From: Conoideocrella luteorostrata | Taxonomy: Eukaryota > Ascomycota > Sordariomycetes > Hypocreales > Clavicipitaceae | DNA: 64,000 nucleotides | Assembly (NCBI GenBank): GCA_032433595.1 | Contig: JASWJB010000225.1 | Coordinates: 1-64,000, forward strand | Direction: 5' to 3' | Shown: positions 20,526 to 31,162 of the stretch, one piece after another | How positions within the stretch are numbered: position 1 is the stretch's first letter | Layout of the letters: each line of letters starts with the position of its first letter | Position numbers and translations under genes: made by a program | The notes under the pieces: generated by a model | Databases searched by the model: none | What the model was told of the DNA's origin: nothing | What the model saw: only the letters and a program-made list of their open reading frames with translations

Positions 20526-21875
20526 ATGGCTACACGCACTCTGGAGACGCGCTTCGAGCGCTTAGCTGTTCAGGATGAGAACGATAGCAGCGACGGTACT
20601 GCTAAGCTTTATGCGAAGAGCAAGGTAGGCATCTACGAGAACCCGTTTCGCTGGCAACTGTGCCACTCCACCAAACTTCGGGCCATGATGAACCGGTATT
20701 GACCGCAGTATCCTAGACCGTCATAGCATCCTCCTCGTCAGGCCAGCTCCCTCATGGTACCTCCCGCACGAATCTATTCAAAGTCGCCCTCCAGTCACAG
20801 AGTCACAATGCCGTTGCCGCCGTGACGCTTCCCTCGCAAGCAGCACAGCGAAAAGCCAACATTGCCACGTCGCCTACACGCAAGCCAGTACCTTCTTCAG
20901 CAACCGCCAGAGGATCCTCATCAAGCGACGCGGGGGAAGTCGAAGCAAAACATGCATTGGCCCATCAGCCCTCTATACCGAAACAGTTCCATCTGGGGAT
21001 GTTTGAAATTGGCCGCCCGCTAGGCAAAGGCAAGTTTGGGCGGGTGTACCTCGCGCGAGAGCGCACCAGCGGATTCATCTGCGCGTTGAAGGTCCTGCAC
21101 AAGAATGAGCTCCAGAGCGGCAGCGTTGAGCGCCAGGTCCGTCGAGAAATCGAGATTCAGAGTAATCTCCGGCATCCAAACGTCCTGCAAATGTTTGGAC
21201 ACTTCCACGATAACAAGAGGGTCTTCTTGATTCTCGAGTTTGCCGGCAAGGGCGAGCTGTATAAGCATCTCCGGAGGGAGAACCGTTTTGCGGAGTGGAA
21301 GGCCGCTCAATATATTGCCCAGATGGCGTCTGCTTTGAGATATCTGCATCGCAAGCATGTTATTCACAGGGATATCAAGCCTGAGAACATCTTGGTTGGC
21401 ATTCATGGCGAGCTGAAGATATCGGATTTCGGGTGGAGCGTGCATGCTCCGAATAATAGAAGGAAGACCATGTGTGGTACTCTGGATTATCTACCCCCAG
21501 AGATGATCAAGCCTGGGTCCTCGGATAATTACTATAACGAGAAGGTTGATTTGTGGAGTTTGGGGGTTTTGACATATGAGTTTCTCGTTGGAGAGGCGCC
21601 CTTTGAGGATACACCAGTCATGACGCATAGGAGGATAGCGAGAGCAGACATGACCATCCCGTCGTTTGTTAGCCCAGAGGCTGCTGATCTCATCAAGAGG
21701 GTAAGTTTCATCCACTCATCCATCTCTCACTACGGCGGATGCTAACTAGGCGTGACAGCTTCTTGTTCTTGACCCCGAGAAGAGAATCTCTCTAGACCAG
21801 GTTCAAGTGCATCCTTGGATTTTGAAGCACTGTGTCAAAGGGGAGCGAGCGTCCAATCGCGAGAAGGGGTATTAA
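20526..21875 (+). CDS. IPL1: Aurora family serine/threonine kinase (Ipl1/Ark1)
   Basis: Exons 20526-20624, 20717-21700 and 21759-21875 encode 399 residues. Aurora kinase is the catalytic part of the chromosomal passenger complex, which corrects kinetochore-microtubule attachment. The kinase domain spans about residues 129-385: GKGKFGRVY glycine loop, CALKVLHK lysine, [10 protein letters not shown] catalytic loop at about 250, DFGWSVHAP (the DFGWS form is Aurora-typical), [16 protein letters not shown] activation loop with the phosphorylatable Thr, and the short C-terminal lobe ending [10 protein letters not shown]. The first 128 residues are Ser-rich and disordered. The intron 1 acceptor is CTAG at 20716; the later TAG at 20726 would break the frame. 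The terminal exon is needed to complete the C-lobe. Confidence 0.93.
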
Positions 21876-22266
21876 ATGACTGGTCATAATGTGCAGATTA
21901 ATTGACCATCTGTCGGAGTTATGTCCTTGATGCGGAAAGGATGGAGTCGGAGCGAGGCAACACGTAACATGAATAATTCGGACGCGGGTTCAAGTTTGCA
22001 TAATAAGGAGTCTTTTTGGTTTTCGGTGTTCTTTTTCTTTATTTTTTATTTTTTTATGCATCACAGTTTACATTATTCCTTTCCCTTATTTGGATGACGG
22101 AGAGATAAAGGTGTTGCAATTCAAATGACGAATTACGTTCATTCTGGGTATCATCGTAGCATTGAAATAACTACAGGTTGCGCGTGTATGCTTTAAAATG
22201 CCCGTCTTGTGGAGAATATGCACTATTGTACAGAAGTACTGGATAACTTGCATGACTTATTATAAC
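21876..22266. other. Convergent 3' intergenic region
   Basis: T-rich sequence (TTTTTCTTTATTTTTTATTTTTTT near 22025-22055, shown here only as a motif) between the stops of two convergent genes. No gene is evident. Confidence 0.35.
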
Positions 22267-23172
22267 CTACCTATATACCTCATCAAAAGGTCTCGTGTCA
22301 GAGAAGCAGGAGTCCCAAACTTCGTTCACGACCTTTGTGGCCTGGACATCGTCCTTGCATCGCGGCCTAGCCATGACGGATTGTATAGCACGTCTGCGGA
22401 CACAATTTTGGAATTGCTGTGTCACTGACCATTGGCCACGGGTAAACGTCTCTCTCGTCCATCGGCACTCACCACTCAACATTGAAGCACGAACCTGCAA
22501 CATACACGTCATGTCAGCAACAAACAAAAAAAAAACGTAAATGTGATGAGCGTCTTGGATTGGTCCTCAACAATTTGTCGTGCAGTTTGGATTGTGGCTC
22601 ACCTCCGTGCATGCTGCATGCTTCAAGTCCTTGTCTCCTGTCCAGTCCATCTTCCATCGCAGATGATCCCACGCATGCACCATTTCATGTGCTACTGTGT
22701 CTTCCATGTGCTTACGGTCTCGCATTTCATTAGCACAGACCAAGATGCCATGCTTGGGGTCGAAGCCGCCGGCCTGACGGTTTACAGTGCCATCCTCCTC
22801 CAACCGTGAGGGGCATCGACGACACACAATGTTGGAAGCGTCGAGCTTGCCGTTGAGATCTTGGATCTTGTCTGACAGGAAGCGCACTACGGGCGAATAG
22901 GCAAATAACCAATCGCGGTATTCTTCGCACCTCTTACAGTCCCGCTCTTCGTGGATTTTGTAGCGCCATTCACGGTAGTGAAACTGACCCTCCTTGGTCA
23001 TCTGGCCGGACAAAATGTTGAAGTAGTTCATCCACCATTTGGTCTGTGGATCGAACCCGGTGCGGGCAGGATCGTTCAGGAGCTCCTTCTGCTTCGGACG
23101 ATTTGCATTGGCATTTCTCTCGCTTGGCGCGTCAGCCTGGGACGTGGATGGCGTGGCGTTGGAAGACGCCAT
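22267..23172 (-). CDS. ATP23: ATP23 mitochondrial metalloprotease
   Basis: Exons are 23172-22603 and 22494-22267, giving 265 residues, within the family range. ATP23 is a peripheral inner-membrane protease that processes the ATP6 precursor and helps assemble the F1Fo-ATP synthase. The zinc-protease motif HEMVH lies at residues 162-166 in [13 protein letters not shown]. Conserved cysteine pairs flank it: CKRCEEY near 79-85 and CRRCPSR near 117-123, then CANEMRDR and the C-terminal CRWTRE and CVRRRA blocks. Cysteine-rich composition without a classical presequence fits import through the Mia40 route. Without splicing, the first exon would end in an intron-coded tail lacking the conserved C-terminal cysteines. 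Confidence 0.93.
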
Positions 23173-24460
23173 TCTTAGTAGTGTTTTTCGTTGTATGTAT
23201 TGTAACCCCAGGTGCAGTGCGGAAACAACCGCCTCGAATTTTTCTCAATTTCTCTTCTCCCCCTTGCCCCTTGCCTCGTTGCTATTCGATTTCCTTGCGT
23301 CAAATAGTGGTGCTTGCGAGTGAGGCTTGGGCTTAAACGGGGAGGGGCGGCCAGCTGGTGGATGAGAGGGGGGTGGTTGTCGTTGTCGTCGCTGACTGGA
23401 TATCCCTTGGACGAAGAGTGGATAGGAAATATGACAGAACTGGCCGGAAGGACGATAAATCGTATCGATTTTTTGCGGGCTTTCGGAAGGAGGGGGAGGG
23501 GCAGGGACTTGGGCTTGGGCTTGGGCTTGGGCCAAAAAAAAAAAAATCAAATGCCACTGTTTTCGTTGAGAAAGAACCGGACTCGTAACTATGGAGTGAG
23601 TGGTATGATGGAGTAGAGAACGTTTGATGTATGTATTGTACTTGTGTACGGAGTAACCAACGTACGGAGTACTTGCATGCAATAATGGGGTCGGCTGTAT
23701 GCATGTACCATGTCGAGTAACCAAGCACGGACATGGATCTCAGCCTCTAGCTGCGCAACTGGCCAACCAGCCGCCCTGAAGTTGAAAAGTCAGAAGGGCA
23801 GTCCATTGGTTGCGGTGCAAAATTCTGCCACCCCACGCCTCGAAGTTTAGCTGTACCGGCTGTACCTTTATGTCGATCTCGCCTCATATTGAGAGCCGGG
23901 CGGTGAGCGACCCACCCACAATGGTCACTCCAGCAGACTGAGGTACCTCTGGGCACTTGGTAGCGCCGAAAAGGTACGAGCCTCGACGTGCAGAAGCGTT
24001 AGCGCAGCCTTTTGCCTGAAGCCTGCATGGGCCTGGCGTGACTCGCTTGGCCTATGACGACGAACATAACCCGCTTGAGGGTCCGGCCTCGGCCAAGGAT
24101 GTTGCTAAAATCCAATGGGATGATCCAAAAACCTTCAAACCGAGTAGAATGCCAGTGTCCCCAGGGATACGCCTTTAAGATGACGGACGAGGCATTTACG
24201 GAGTCTCCCAGTAAGTTAGCAGCATGTGAGAGAGCGCCTGTGACGTACAGGTTCAGAGTTTTGCCTCGATGTACTTTTCGTACATCTTAGCCGGTGTCTC
24301 TTTCTCAAGCTCACGTTCCATTCCTCCTTAAAAGTCAAAAGCTCTCCTGTTTTTGTGCATCTTTTTTTTTTTTTGTTTTTACAAAAGAATCTTGAGAGCC
24401 TTTCATGGATCGGGAGTTTTTATCATCTTCACTAACTCTTGAGAATCAACAGCCGCCGAG
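23173..24460. promoter_or_regulatory. Divergent promoter region of ATP23 and PRO1
   Basis: This 1.3-kb spacer contains a GGGCTT tandem followed by an A run near 23508-23546, two TACGGAGTA words at 23647-23655 and 23663-23671, and a T run near 24362-24378 close to the PRO1 start. The long ORFs in the 23250-23730 stretch read through simple repeats and have no coding character. Confidence 0.4.
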
Positions 24461-26157
24461 ATGAAGCGGTCGAGAAGCCAACAGACAATTGTCATCAAAT
24501 TGGGTATGTCACCCCCTTTCCTTTTGTGGCTTGCTCGTTGCATTCAGGCCGTCAGCTATTGCGTGCTATGTAGCCTAACCGCCCTCCTCTTCTTTCAGGG
24601 ACGAGTTCCATCGTGGATGAGAAAACTCATGAACCATTACTGCCGATTCTCACGTTGATCGTAGACACTGCTTTCAAGTTGAGAAAGAATGGTCACCGAG
24701 TAGTTATTGTCTCCTCTGGAGCCATTGGAGTTGGTCTCCAGAGAATGGAGGTTGAAAAACGTCCTAAGCATCTTGCACAACTTCAGGTAAGTTGAGAAAC
24801 TACAGACTGATCCGCATTTGTGCGCCACGCCAGTTAACATTGTTTTCACGACAGGCCTTGGCAGCAATTGGACAATGTCGTCTCATGAGCCTTTGGGACA
24901 GCCTGTTCGGCCACTTGTCACAGCCAATTGCTCAAATTCTGTTGACCAGAAATGATATTGCAGATGTATGTGCCAAAGGGATATCTCACCCTTACCTGTT
25001 TTGCGGCTGCCCTGGACCTATCGAACAGAAGACAGACTGGCTGACTTGCTTCTCTTGACAGCGTACACGATATCTGAATGCTCAAAATACGGTCAACCAG
25101 CTTCTTGACATGGGTGTGATTCCTATTGTGAATGAGAACGACACCCTTGCTGTTTCTGAAATTAAATTCGGCGACAATGATACCCTTTCCGCAATTACCG
25201 CTGCCATGATTCACGCCGATTTGCTGTTCCTCATGACAGATGTTGACTGCCTGTACGACAAGAATCCCCGGACGAATCCCGACGCCAAAGCTATTGAGAT
25301 TGTAGATGACTTCTCGGTTCTCGAAGCAGATGGTTAGTTATTCATTCCTCCGTCTCCCCGCAATCTGCAATATGTCGCTCGTTGAATTGTGGAACTAACG
25401 GATTGCCCAAATAGTATCAAGTGCCGGCTCTGCATTGGGAACTGGTGGCATGAGCACAAAGATCGTCGCTGCCAAGCTAAGTACACTGGCGGGTGTAACC
25501 ACGATAATTACCCGGTCTTCTAATCCGGGGAACATCCTCGGCATTGTTCGATACCTACATGCTTTGAAGGTAGCGAGCGGTAGTCCATCGTCCTCTGCAT
25601 CTGATTTAGATGACCAGAGCCAGCACAGTGGCAGCGAGCCTCCCCTGTCTCGTACCACAACGTCATTGAATCTCATGGACCCGTCCATCAACGTGGATGA
25701 TGACACTGCCCCCCCACTACATACGCGGTTCTTGCCGTCATCAGATCCGATCTCAGATCGTTACTTCTGGCTCCTGCACACTCCCCAACCCCATGGTACC
25801 TTATTCATCGACGACGGATGCCACCGAGCCTTGCTGGACAAGGCTGGGTTGCTTCCCGTTGGCATAGTTGGCATTGCAGGCAATTTCGCGCAGCATGAGG
25901 TGGTGCGTATTGCCGTGGTCAACCGCAGATCCACCCTCAGTGCTGACGGTCACATGTGGGATGGTGAACCTCTTGAGGTTGGCCGCGCTCTGGTGAATTA
26001 TGCCTCTGCCGAGATTACCAGAATCATGGGACACCAGAGCACTGATATCCAAAGCATCCTCGGCTATGCCGATAGCGAGTATGTTGCTCAGCGTTCACAC
26101 ATTGGCTTTTTCAGAAAGGACAGTCGACCTGCCACTCCAATTAGCGACCTTTTATAA
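24461..26157 (+). CDS. PRO1: Glutamate 5-kinase
   Basis: Five exons (24461-24503, 24599-24786, 24855-24965, 25062-25332, 25415-26157) give 451 residues. The enzyme phosphorylates L-glutamate with ATP, the first step of proline synthesis. The amino-acid-kinase fold is clear: TIVIKLGTSSI at the N terminus, [46 protein letters not shown] (substrate and ATP site), [16 protein letters not shown] and [16 protein letters not shown] roughly 60-residue Ser/Asp-rich linker separates it from a C-terminal PUA domain ([18 protein letters not shown] onward, about 335-430), the domain order of microbial and yeast enzymes. Four introns of 60-100 bp have canonical ends, and all frames join. It is convergent with NIP7. 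Confidence 0.94.
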
Positions 26158-26595
26158 TGAATGACCTTGACGATAAACACAATGCCGTTGCGCGGTAAAC
26201 AGCAGAAAGATACTTTGATCCAGCATAATTATTGTTTTGTTTTTGTGAGGGTAGTTAGCATTTTCAATTTGCAAGCACGGACAATTTGATCACGTATTGA
26301 GTGAATCTACGTATTGATAGTTTTCACCTTTTCACTTTACTCAATCAAGAGATCAACATTTTGATGTCTTCGGACAAATTCATCACCAAACCTAACATCC
26401 ATGCGACTCTACCCACGTGATTACTAAAAAAAAAGTAATAATAATAAAAAGGTTCCCCTTTTATGCCGCCTATGCAATATGATCCAAAGCCAAACGTCGC
26501 AAGTGACGAAACCAAAACGCCGTAAAAATTGTGATCCACTCCTTTGCCCATCCATCCTCCTATCCGTTCTACACGACTGAGATTGTAATCCTTGT
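26158..26595. other. Convergent 3' intergenic region
   Basis: AT-leaning sequence with an A run and TAATAATAATAAAA-type words near 26427-26450, between the stops of PRO1 and NIP7. No gene is evident. Confidence 0.35.
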
Positions 26596-27316
26596 TTAAG
26601 TCGAGGCAAACAGATTATCTTCATCACGCAGGTACTCTCCGCAATCCGCCTGTCTGAAGCATGTGATTCCCGTCGGGTCCAACCGCCGAGCTTCAGCGGT
26701 ACTTCTCGCCGTGATGCCGAACCCTAGTGGCGTGTCATTCATGTTGTACACTACAACACCCTGGTGTTCTGGGCAGTCATCTGACCATCTTCCAACATGC
26801 GCTTTAACGACGTTGCCGCCGTAAAGAAAAGGCATCTCGCCATTGGGACGCACCCAGATCTTCCATCGGGCGTGCTCGGAGAGGATTTCAAGAGCGGTAA
26901 TGTGCAGGCGAAATTTGCCGGTCTTTGTGAACTTTCCTGCAGGTTCGGAACAAGGACACGTCAGTATTGAGGATATTCTTCTTCTGGAGAACACGAATCA
27001 AAGTAACGGAGCATTCTCCCGCGTTAAAATTAAGGGATAAAGAAGCGGCGAGATGTTTTCCTCCCCACTCCCCTCCCGCAGCCCAAAATAAAAACATACC
27101 AATACAGGTTCCTAGGGAAAGAAGCTTGTCTCGAGCTATCGACGTGGCGAGATTGGCAATAGATAGTCGGACATAGTAGACTCGATCCTTGTTTAGGCGG
27201 AAGCAAAAGCGGTCGCCGTCGTCGAGAGGCGCAATGAGGTTCTTGAGCGAGTTACCCGTGTAGTTGGCCAACTTGGTGAAAAGGACCTTGGTCTCTTGTT
27301 CAGTGAGCGGGCGCAT
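26596..27316 (-). CDS. NIP7: 60S ribosome biogenesis factor NIP7
   Basis: Exons are 27316-27100 and 26936-26596, encoding 185 residues, close to the usual 180. NIP7 works in the nucleolus in pre-rRNA processing for the large ribosomal subunit. The sequence follows the family end to end: MRPLTEQETKVLFTKLANY, LIAPLDDGDRF, RVYYVRLSIANLAT, LLSLGTCIG, then after the intron KFTKTGKFRLHITALE, NGEMPFLYGGNVVKAHVGR (PUA RNA-binding core), GVVVYNMNDTPLGFG, ARSTAEARRLDPTGI and RQADCGEYLRDED. The 163-bp intron falls in the glycine of the LGTCIGKF block. It is divergent from the glycyl-tRNA synthetase gene. Confidence 0.95.
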
Positions 27317-28938
27317 CTTGTTCGCTCGTGAGTCTTGATACGGTCCAGGGTTTAAACGTATATCACACTCTGCTATAGAAGGCGGCTTTCGAATCTTGGC
27401 AGTTTGTCCAGTTGATGTAATGCGAAGGTGTCGTGCAACTATGAAATGTCATCTGCAATATGCTTATCTAGCCTGGCGCGGGAAAAAAAATTCGGGCGCC
27501 TTGCCCCAGAAGCTTATCGCAAGTGGAGGCCAGCCTCGATAAAGAATGCAAGGTATGGGCTCTGATTGGTTCAAGTGTGCTCGTCACTCCGGCGTCACTT
27601 ATCAGAGATGGGCAGGTTCAGAAGACCGGCCTCTTTCTAGAATCAAAGGTTATCGGAGACTTTATAGATGATCGGCGGTAGATGGCCATGTCCTATTTTA
27701 GGCATGCTCCTTATCAATCGCGGATGATTTGATATGCAGGATTACAGCGGGTGTGGTTCTAGCAAGCCTGAGGCTATGTTTTGGTTATGGACTCTTGGGG
27801 GGCATGATAAGCTCTCGTGGGTGCTCAAGCTGTGATAGTATCGTCAGACGCTGTAACCTTGGCAAGCTTGGTTGGATATGTAAAACACATATCGATTGGC
27901 GTAATATTGAGACCGTTCTAGATTTTGCGAGTATAGGGCCCTTTCGAAAATGTACTCCTCGATGTTCAAAGACTTTCACAACTGCGGCGTGCTGTCCAAC
28001 AGATGGCCCATGTCGCTGTAATCAACATGTAACCACTGTGAACTAAATTGAGTTATGGTCGAGGAAGAATGCAAGTCGTGATGAGGCCCAATTCATACTA
28101 CGAAAATTCAAAGTTCTAGCAGGAGACACGGCACTTGCCCTTGGTAATCATGTTATCATTATTGTCGTAGCTTATCTCGACATCAGTTCCTGCAACTTTA
28201 CTGTGCAGCTGACTCCTACCTAGGTTGGCGCATACTCAAATAGTAACTCTCTCAAGTTGATAGGGAAACCCTTCGGAATAACGCAAAGCTACGTATCAAC
28301 ACAAGTCCACGAGTGACAAGAAGAAAGAGAGAAATAAAAAGACTATATATATAATTGATTTAATGATTTGATTTATTGACTGTAGCGTGCATCAGTTCTG
28401 CAAATGGCCGCAAATGAGGATGATTAATCAGTGGTTGGATTCCACGGTGGCCTCAGGCTTGGTGTCCCTTCAGAGGCTTCTACAAGCCCCTGTCGCCAAA
28501 ATATCGAGCGACTGCTAGTTAACTAAACCCTCTGTTTAGAGGGGCAAATTTCAGACACCAGGCTTCGTTTCCTTCCATACAAAATCCTTGACATCAATCG
28601 CACCAGACGCTATCGACTGCAAAGTTGAAGCTGGCTGCACACTGGCACCATTGACCTCACCAGTCGCAATCGCAGACGTAAATATAATCAGACACCAACT
28701 GGCATTAGGGTAAGGCACGGTACCGCTGCCACACCGAGAAAATCAACAGCTCACACCCACCACCAACTACCAAGCAAAGGTGGATCTCTGAGCTCTGCCT
28801 TTCATTGGGGAGTCGCACAGCTTGTCGAGACGCCAGACTTCTAACCCCACCATCCAGTTTGCGAGAGGGAGCAAGTGTGGCCAAGTTTGTTGTGACTCAC
28901 GCACTTTACTTCCCCGATCCCTTTGATAAATACAGTGG
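27317..28938. promoter_or_regulatory. Divergent promoter region of NIP7 and GRS1
   Basis: About 1.6 kb without a credible ORF. An AT-rich patch with ACTATATATATAATT lies near 28342-28356. The final 150 bases before GRS1 lead directly into the presequence-coding start. No repeat or transposon ends were recognised. Confidence 0.35.
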
Positions 28939-31162
28939 ATGAAGCCAATTCGTCTTTTGTCTCTTTTCTCTTCTCTATACACGTCAAATTTAGCCACCCG
29001 TAACCTATCTCGCCGTGGCCCATTGACCTGCCAGCGCAACTTGTCCGTTTCCCGTGCTCTCCAAGCCTATCAGGCGCCCAAGTCGCAAAAAAAGCAGCGG
29101 TCCGCCGCCATGACTACGACAGCAACAACCCTCAAGGGTCAACCCCTTGACAAGCCTGTCCTCGATGCCATGCTGAGGCGGCGCATGTTCTACACACCGT
29201 CTTTCGAAATCTACGGCGGTGTTGGTGGCCTCTACGATTATGGTCCGCCAGGCTGTTCGTTGCAGGCTAACATTGTTGACCTGTGGCGCAAGCACTTCAT
29301 TCTCGAAGAAGACATGCTTGAGGTGGACTGCACTGTCTTGACTCCCCACGAAGTCCTCAAGACCAGTGGCCACGTCGATAAGTTTGCCGACTGGATGTGC
29401 AAGGACCCCAAGAACGGCGATATCCTCCGAGCGGACCACTTCGTCGAGGCGATTCTCGAGGCGAGACTGAACGGTGATAAGGAGGCTCGTGGTCAAAAAG
29501 TGGAAGAGAAGGACGACCCCAAGAAAAAAAAGAAGAAGGCCAAGCTGGAGGCTGTCAAGCTGGATGATGCTGTCGTGAAGGAGTACGAGGAGGTCCTGGC
29601 CAGAATCGACAACTACGACGGCCCTCAGCTTGGTGAGCTGATCAAAAAATACGACCTCAAGAACCCGGCTACCGGTGTCCTGCCCTCGGATCCAGTAGCT
29701 TTCAACCTCATGTTCCAGACCTCGATCGGCCCCAGCAGCAATCTTCCCGGTTACCTGCGTCCTGAGACTGCCCAGGGTCAATTCCTCAACTTTGCCAAGC
29801 TACTGGAGTACAACCAAGGCGGTATGCCGTTTGCCTCGGCCTCGATCGGCAAGTCGTACAGAAACGAAATTTCCCCCCGTGCTGGTCTCCTGAGAGTGCG
29901 AGAATTCTTGATGGCTGAGATTGAGCATTTTGTCGATCCACAGGGTGGGAAGAAACATGACCGTTTCCAGGATGTGGCACATGTCGAGCTTGTCCTCTTG
30001 GATCGCGATACCCAGCTTTCTGGCAAGACTGAGACCAGAAAGGTCGCCGTCGGCCAGGCCGTCAAGGACGGTTTAGTAGACAACGAGACGCTTGGGTACT
30101 TTCTCGCTAGAATCCACCTGTTTCTGGAGAAGATTGGCGTTGATCTCTCAAAGATGCGTTTCCGTCAACACATGGCCAACGAAATGGCCCACTACGCTTG
30201 CGACTGCTGGGATGCGGAACTGCTTACCAGCTCCGGCTGGGTTGAGTGTGTTGGTTGTGCCGACCGAAGTGCGTACGATCTGTCTGTTCATGCTAAGAAG
30301 ACTGGCGCCCCTCTTGTCGTTCGTGAGCGTCTGGAGGAGCCCCTCGTTATTGAAGAATGGCAAGTAGACATTGAAAAGAAGAAGTTCGGTCCTCTGTTCA
30401 AGAAAGATGCCAAAACCGTCGAGACGGCACTGCTTGCTACTTCCCAGGAAGACCGGGAGACGCTGGCAAAGCAACTGAGTGAGTCTGGCAAGATCACCCT
30501 GGAGGTTGCAGGCGTTGGCGACGGCAAGGTTGAGGTTGGCAGCGACACTCTGAAGATCGAGTTCCGCAAGCGAGTTGAGAACACGAGAGAATTCACCCCC
30601 AACGTCATCGAGCCTTCATTCGGTATCGGCCGCATCTTGTACTCTCTGATCGAGCACAACTTCTGGACCCGTGGCACCGATGGCGGCGACGAGGCCCGTG
30701 GTGTAAGTATTTTCACATCTCCACAGCCAGTCCACGCGAATATTCTAACATGTCTTGAACGTATAGGTGCTCTCCTTCCCTCCCACAGTGGCGCCTACCA
30801 AGGTTCTCATTGTTCCTCTCTCCTCCAATGCCCAGTTCAGACCTCACATCAGAAAGCTCTCCCAGCAGCTCCGCAGCATTGGTATTTCAAACCGTATCGA
30901 CGATTCATCAGCTAGTATCGGTAAGCGGTACAGCCGAAACGACGAACTCGGTACTCCTCTTGGCATCACCGTTGATTTCCAGACTCTGCAAGACGACACT
31001 ATTACTCTGAGAGACCGTGATTCGACGACTCAGGTTCGAGCCGAGGAGTCCAAGATTCTGGATGCCATCAAGGCTCTTGTGGATGGCTCAAAGAATTGGG
31101 ACAAGGTTGCCTCTGAATTGCCCAAATTTGAGGGCCAGGAAGTTGAAATTGCCACCCGCTGA
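28939..31162 (+). CDS. GRS1: Glycyl-tRNA synthetase, dual mitochondrial/cytosolic
   Basis: Exons 28939-30702 and 30767-31162 give 719 residues from the first ATG. This class II synthetase charges tRNA-Gly. Residues 1-57 are basic, hydroxylated and lack acidic residues, so they look like a mitochondrial presequence. A second ATG at 29110 in a strong context (GCCGCCATGA) begins MTTTATTLKGQ and would yield a 662-residue cytosolic form. Seen domains: RRRMFYTPSFEIYGGVGGLY near the start of the catalytic core, LRPETAQGQFLNF, motif 2 SYRNEISPRAGLLRVREF, motif 3 VIEPSFGIGRILYSLIEH, and the C-terminal anticodon-binding domain across exon 2 (APTKVLIVPLS ... RYSRNDELGTPLGITVDF). A Lys-rich insertion sits near residue 195. 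One gene serving both compartments is known for yeast GRS1. Confidence 0.95.

Noticed and set aside
29005..29781. 258-codon ORF antisense to GRS1
   Set aside because: It lies entirely within the conserved catalytic exon of GRS1; it is a shadow frame.
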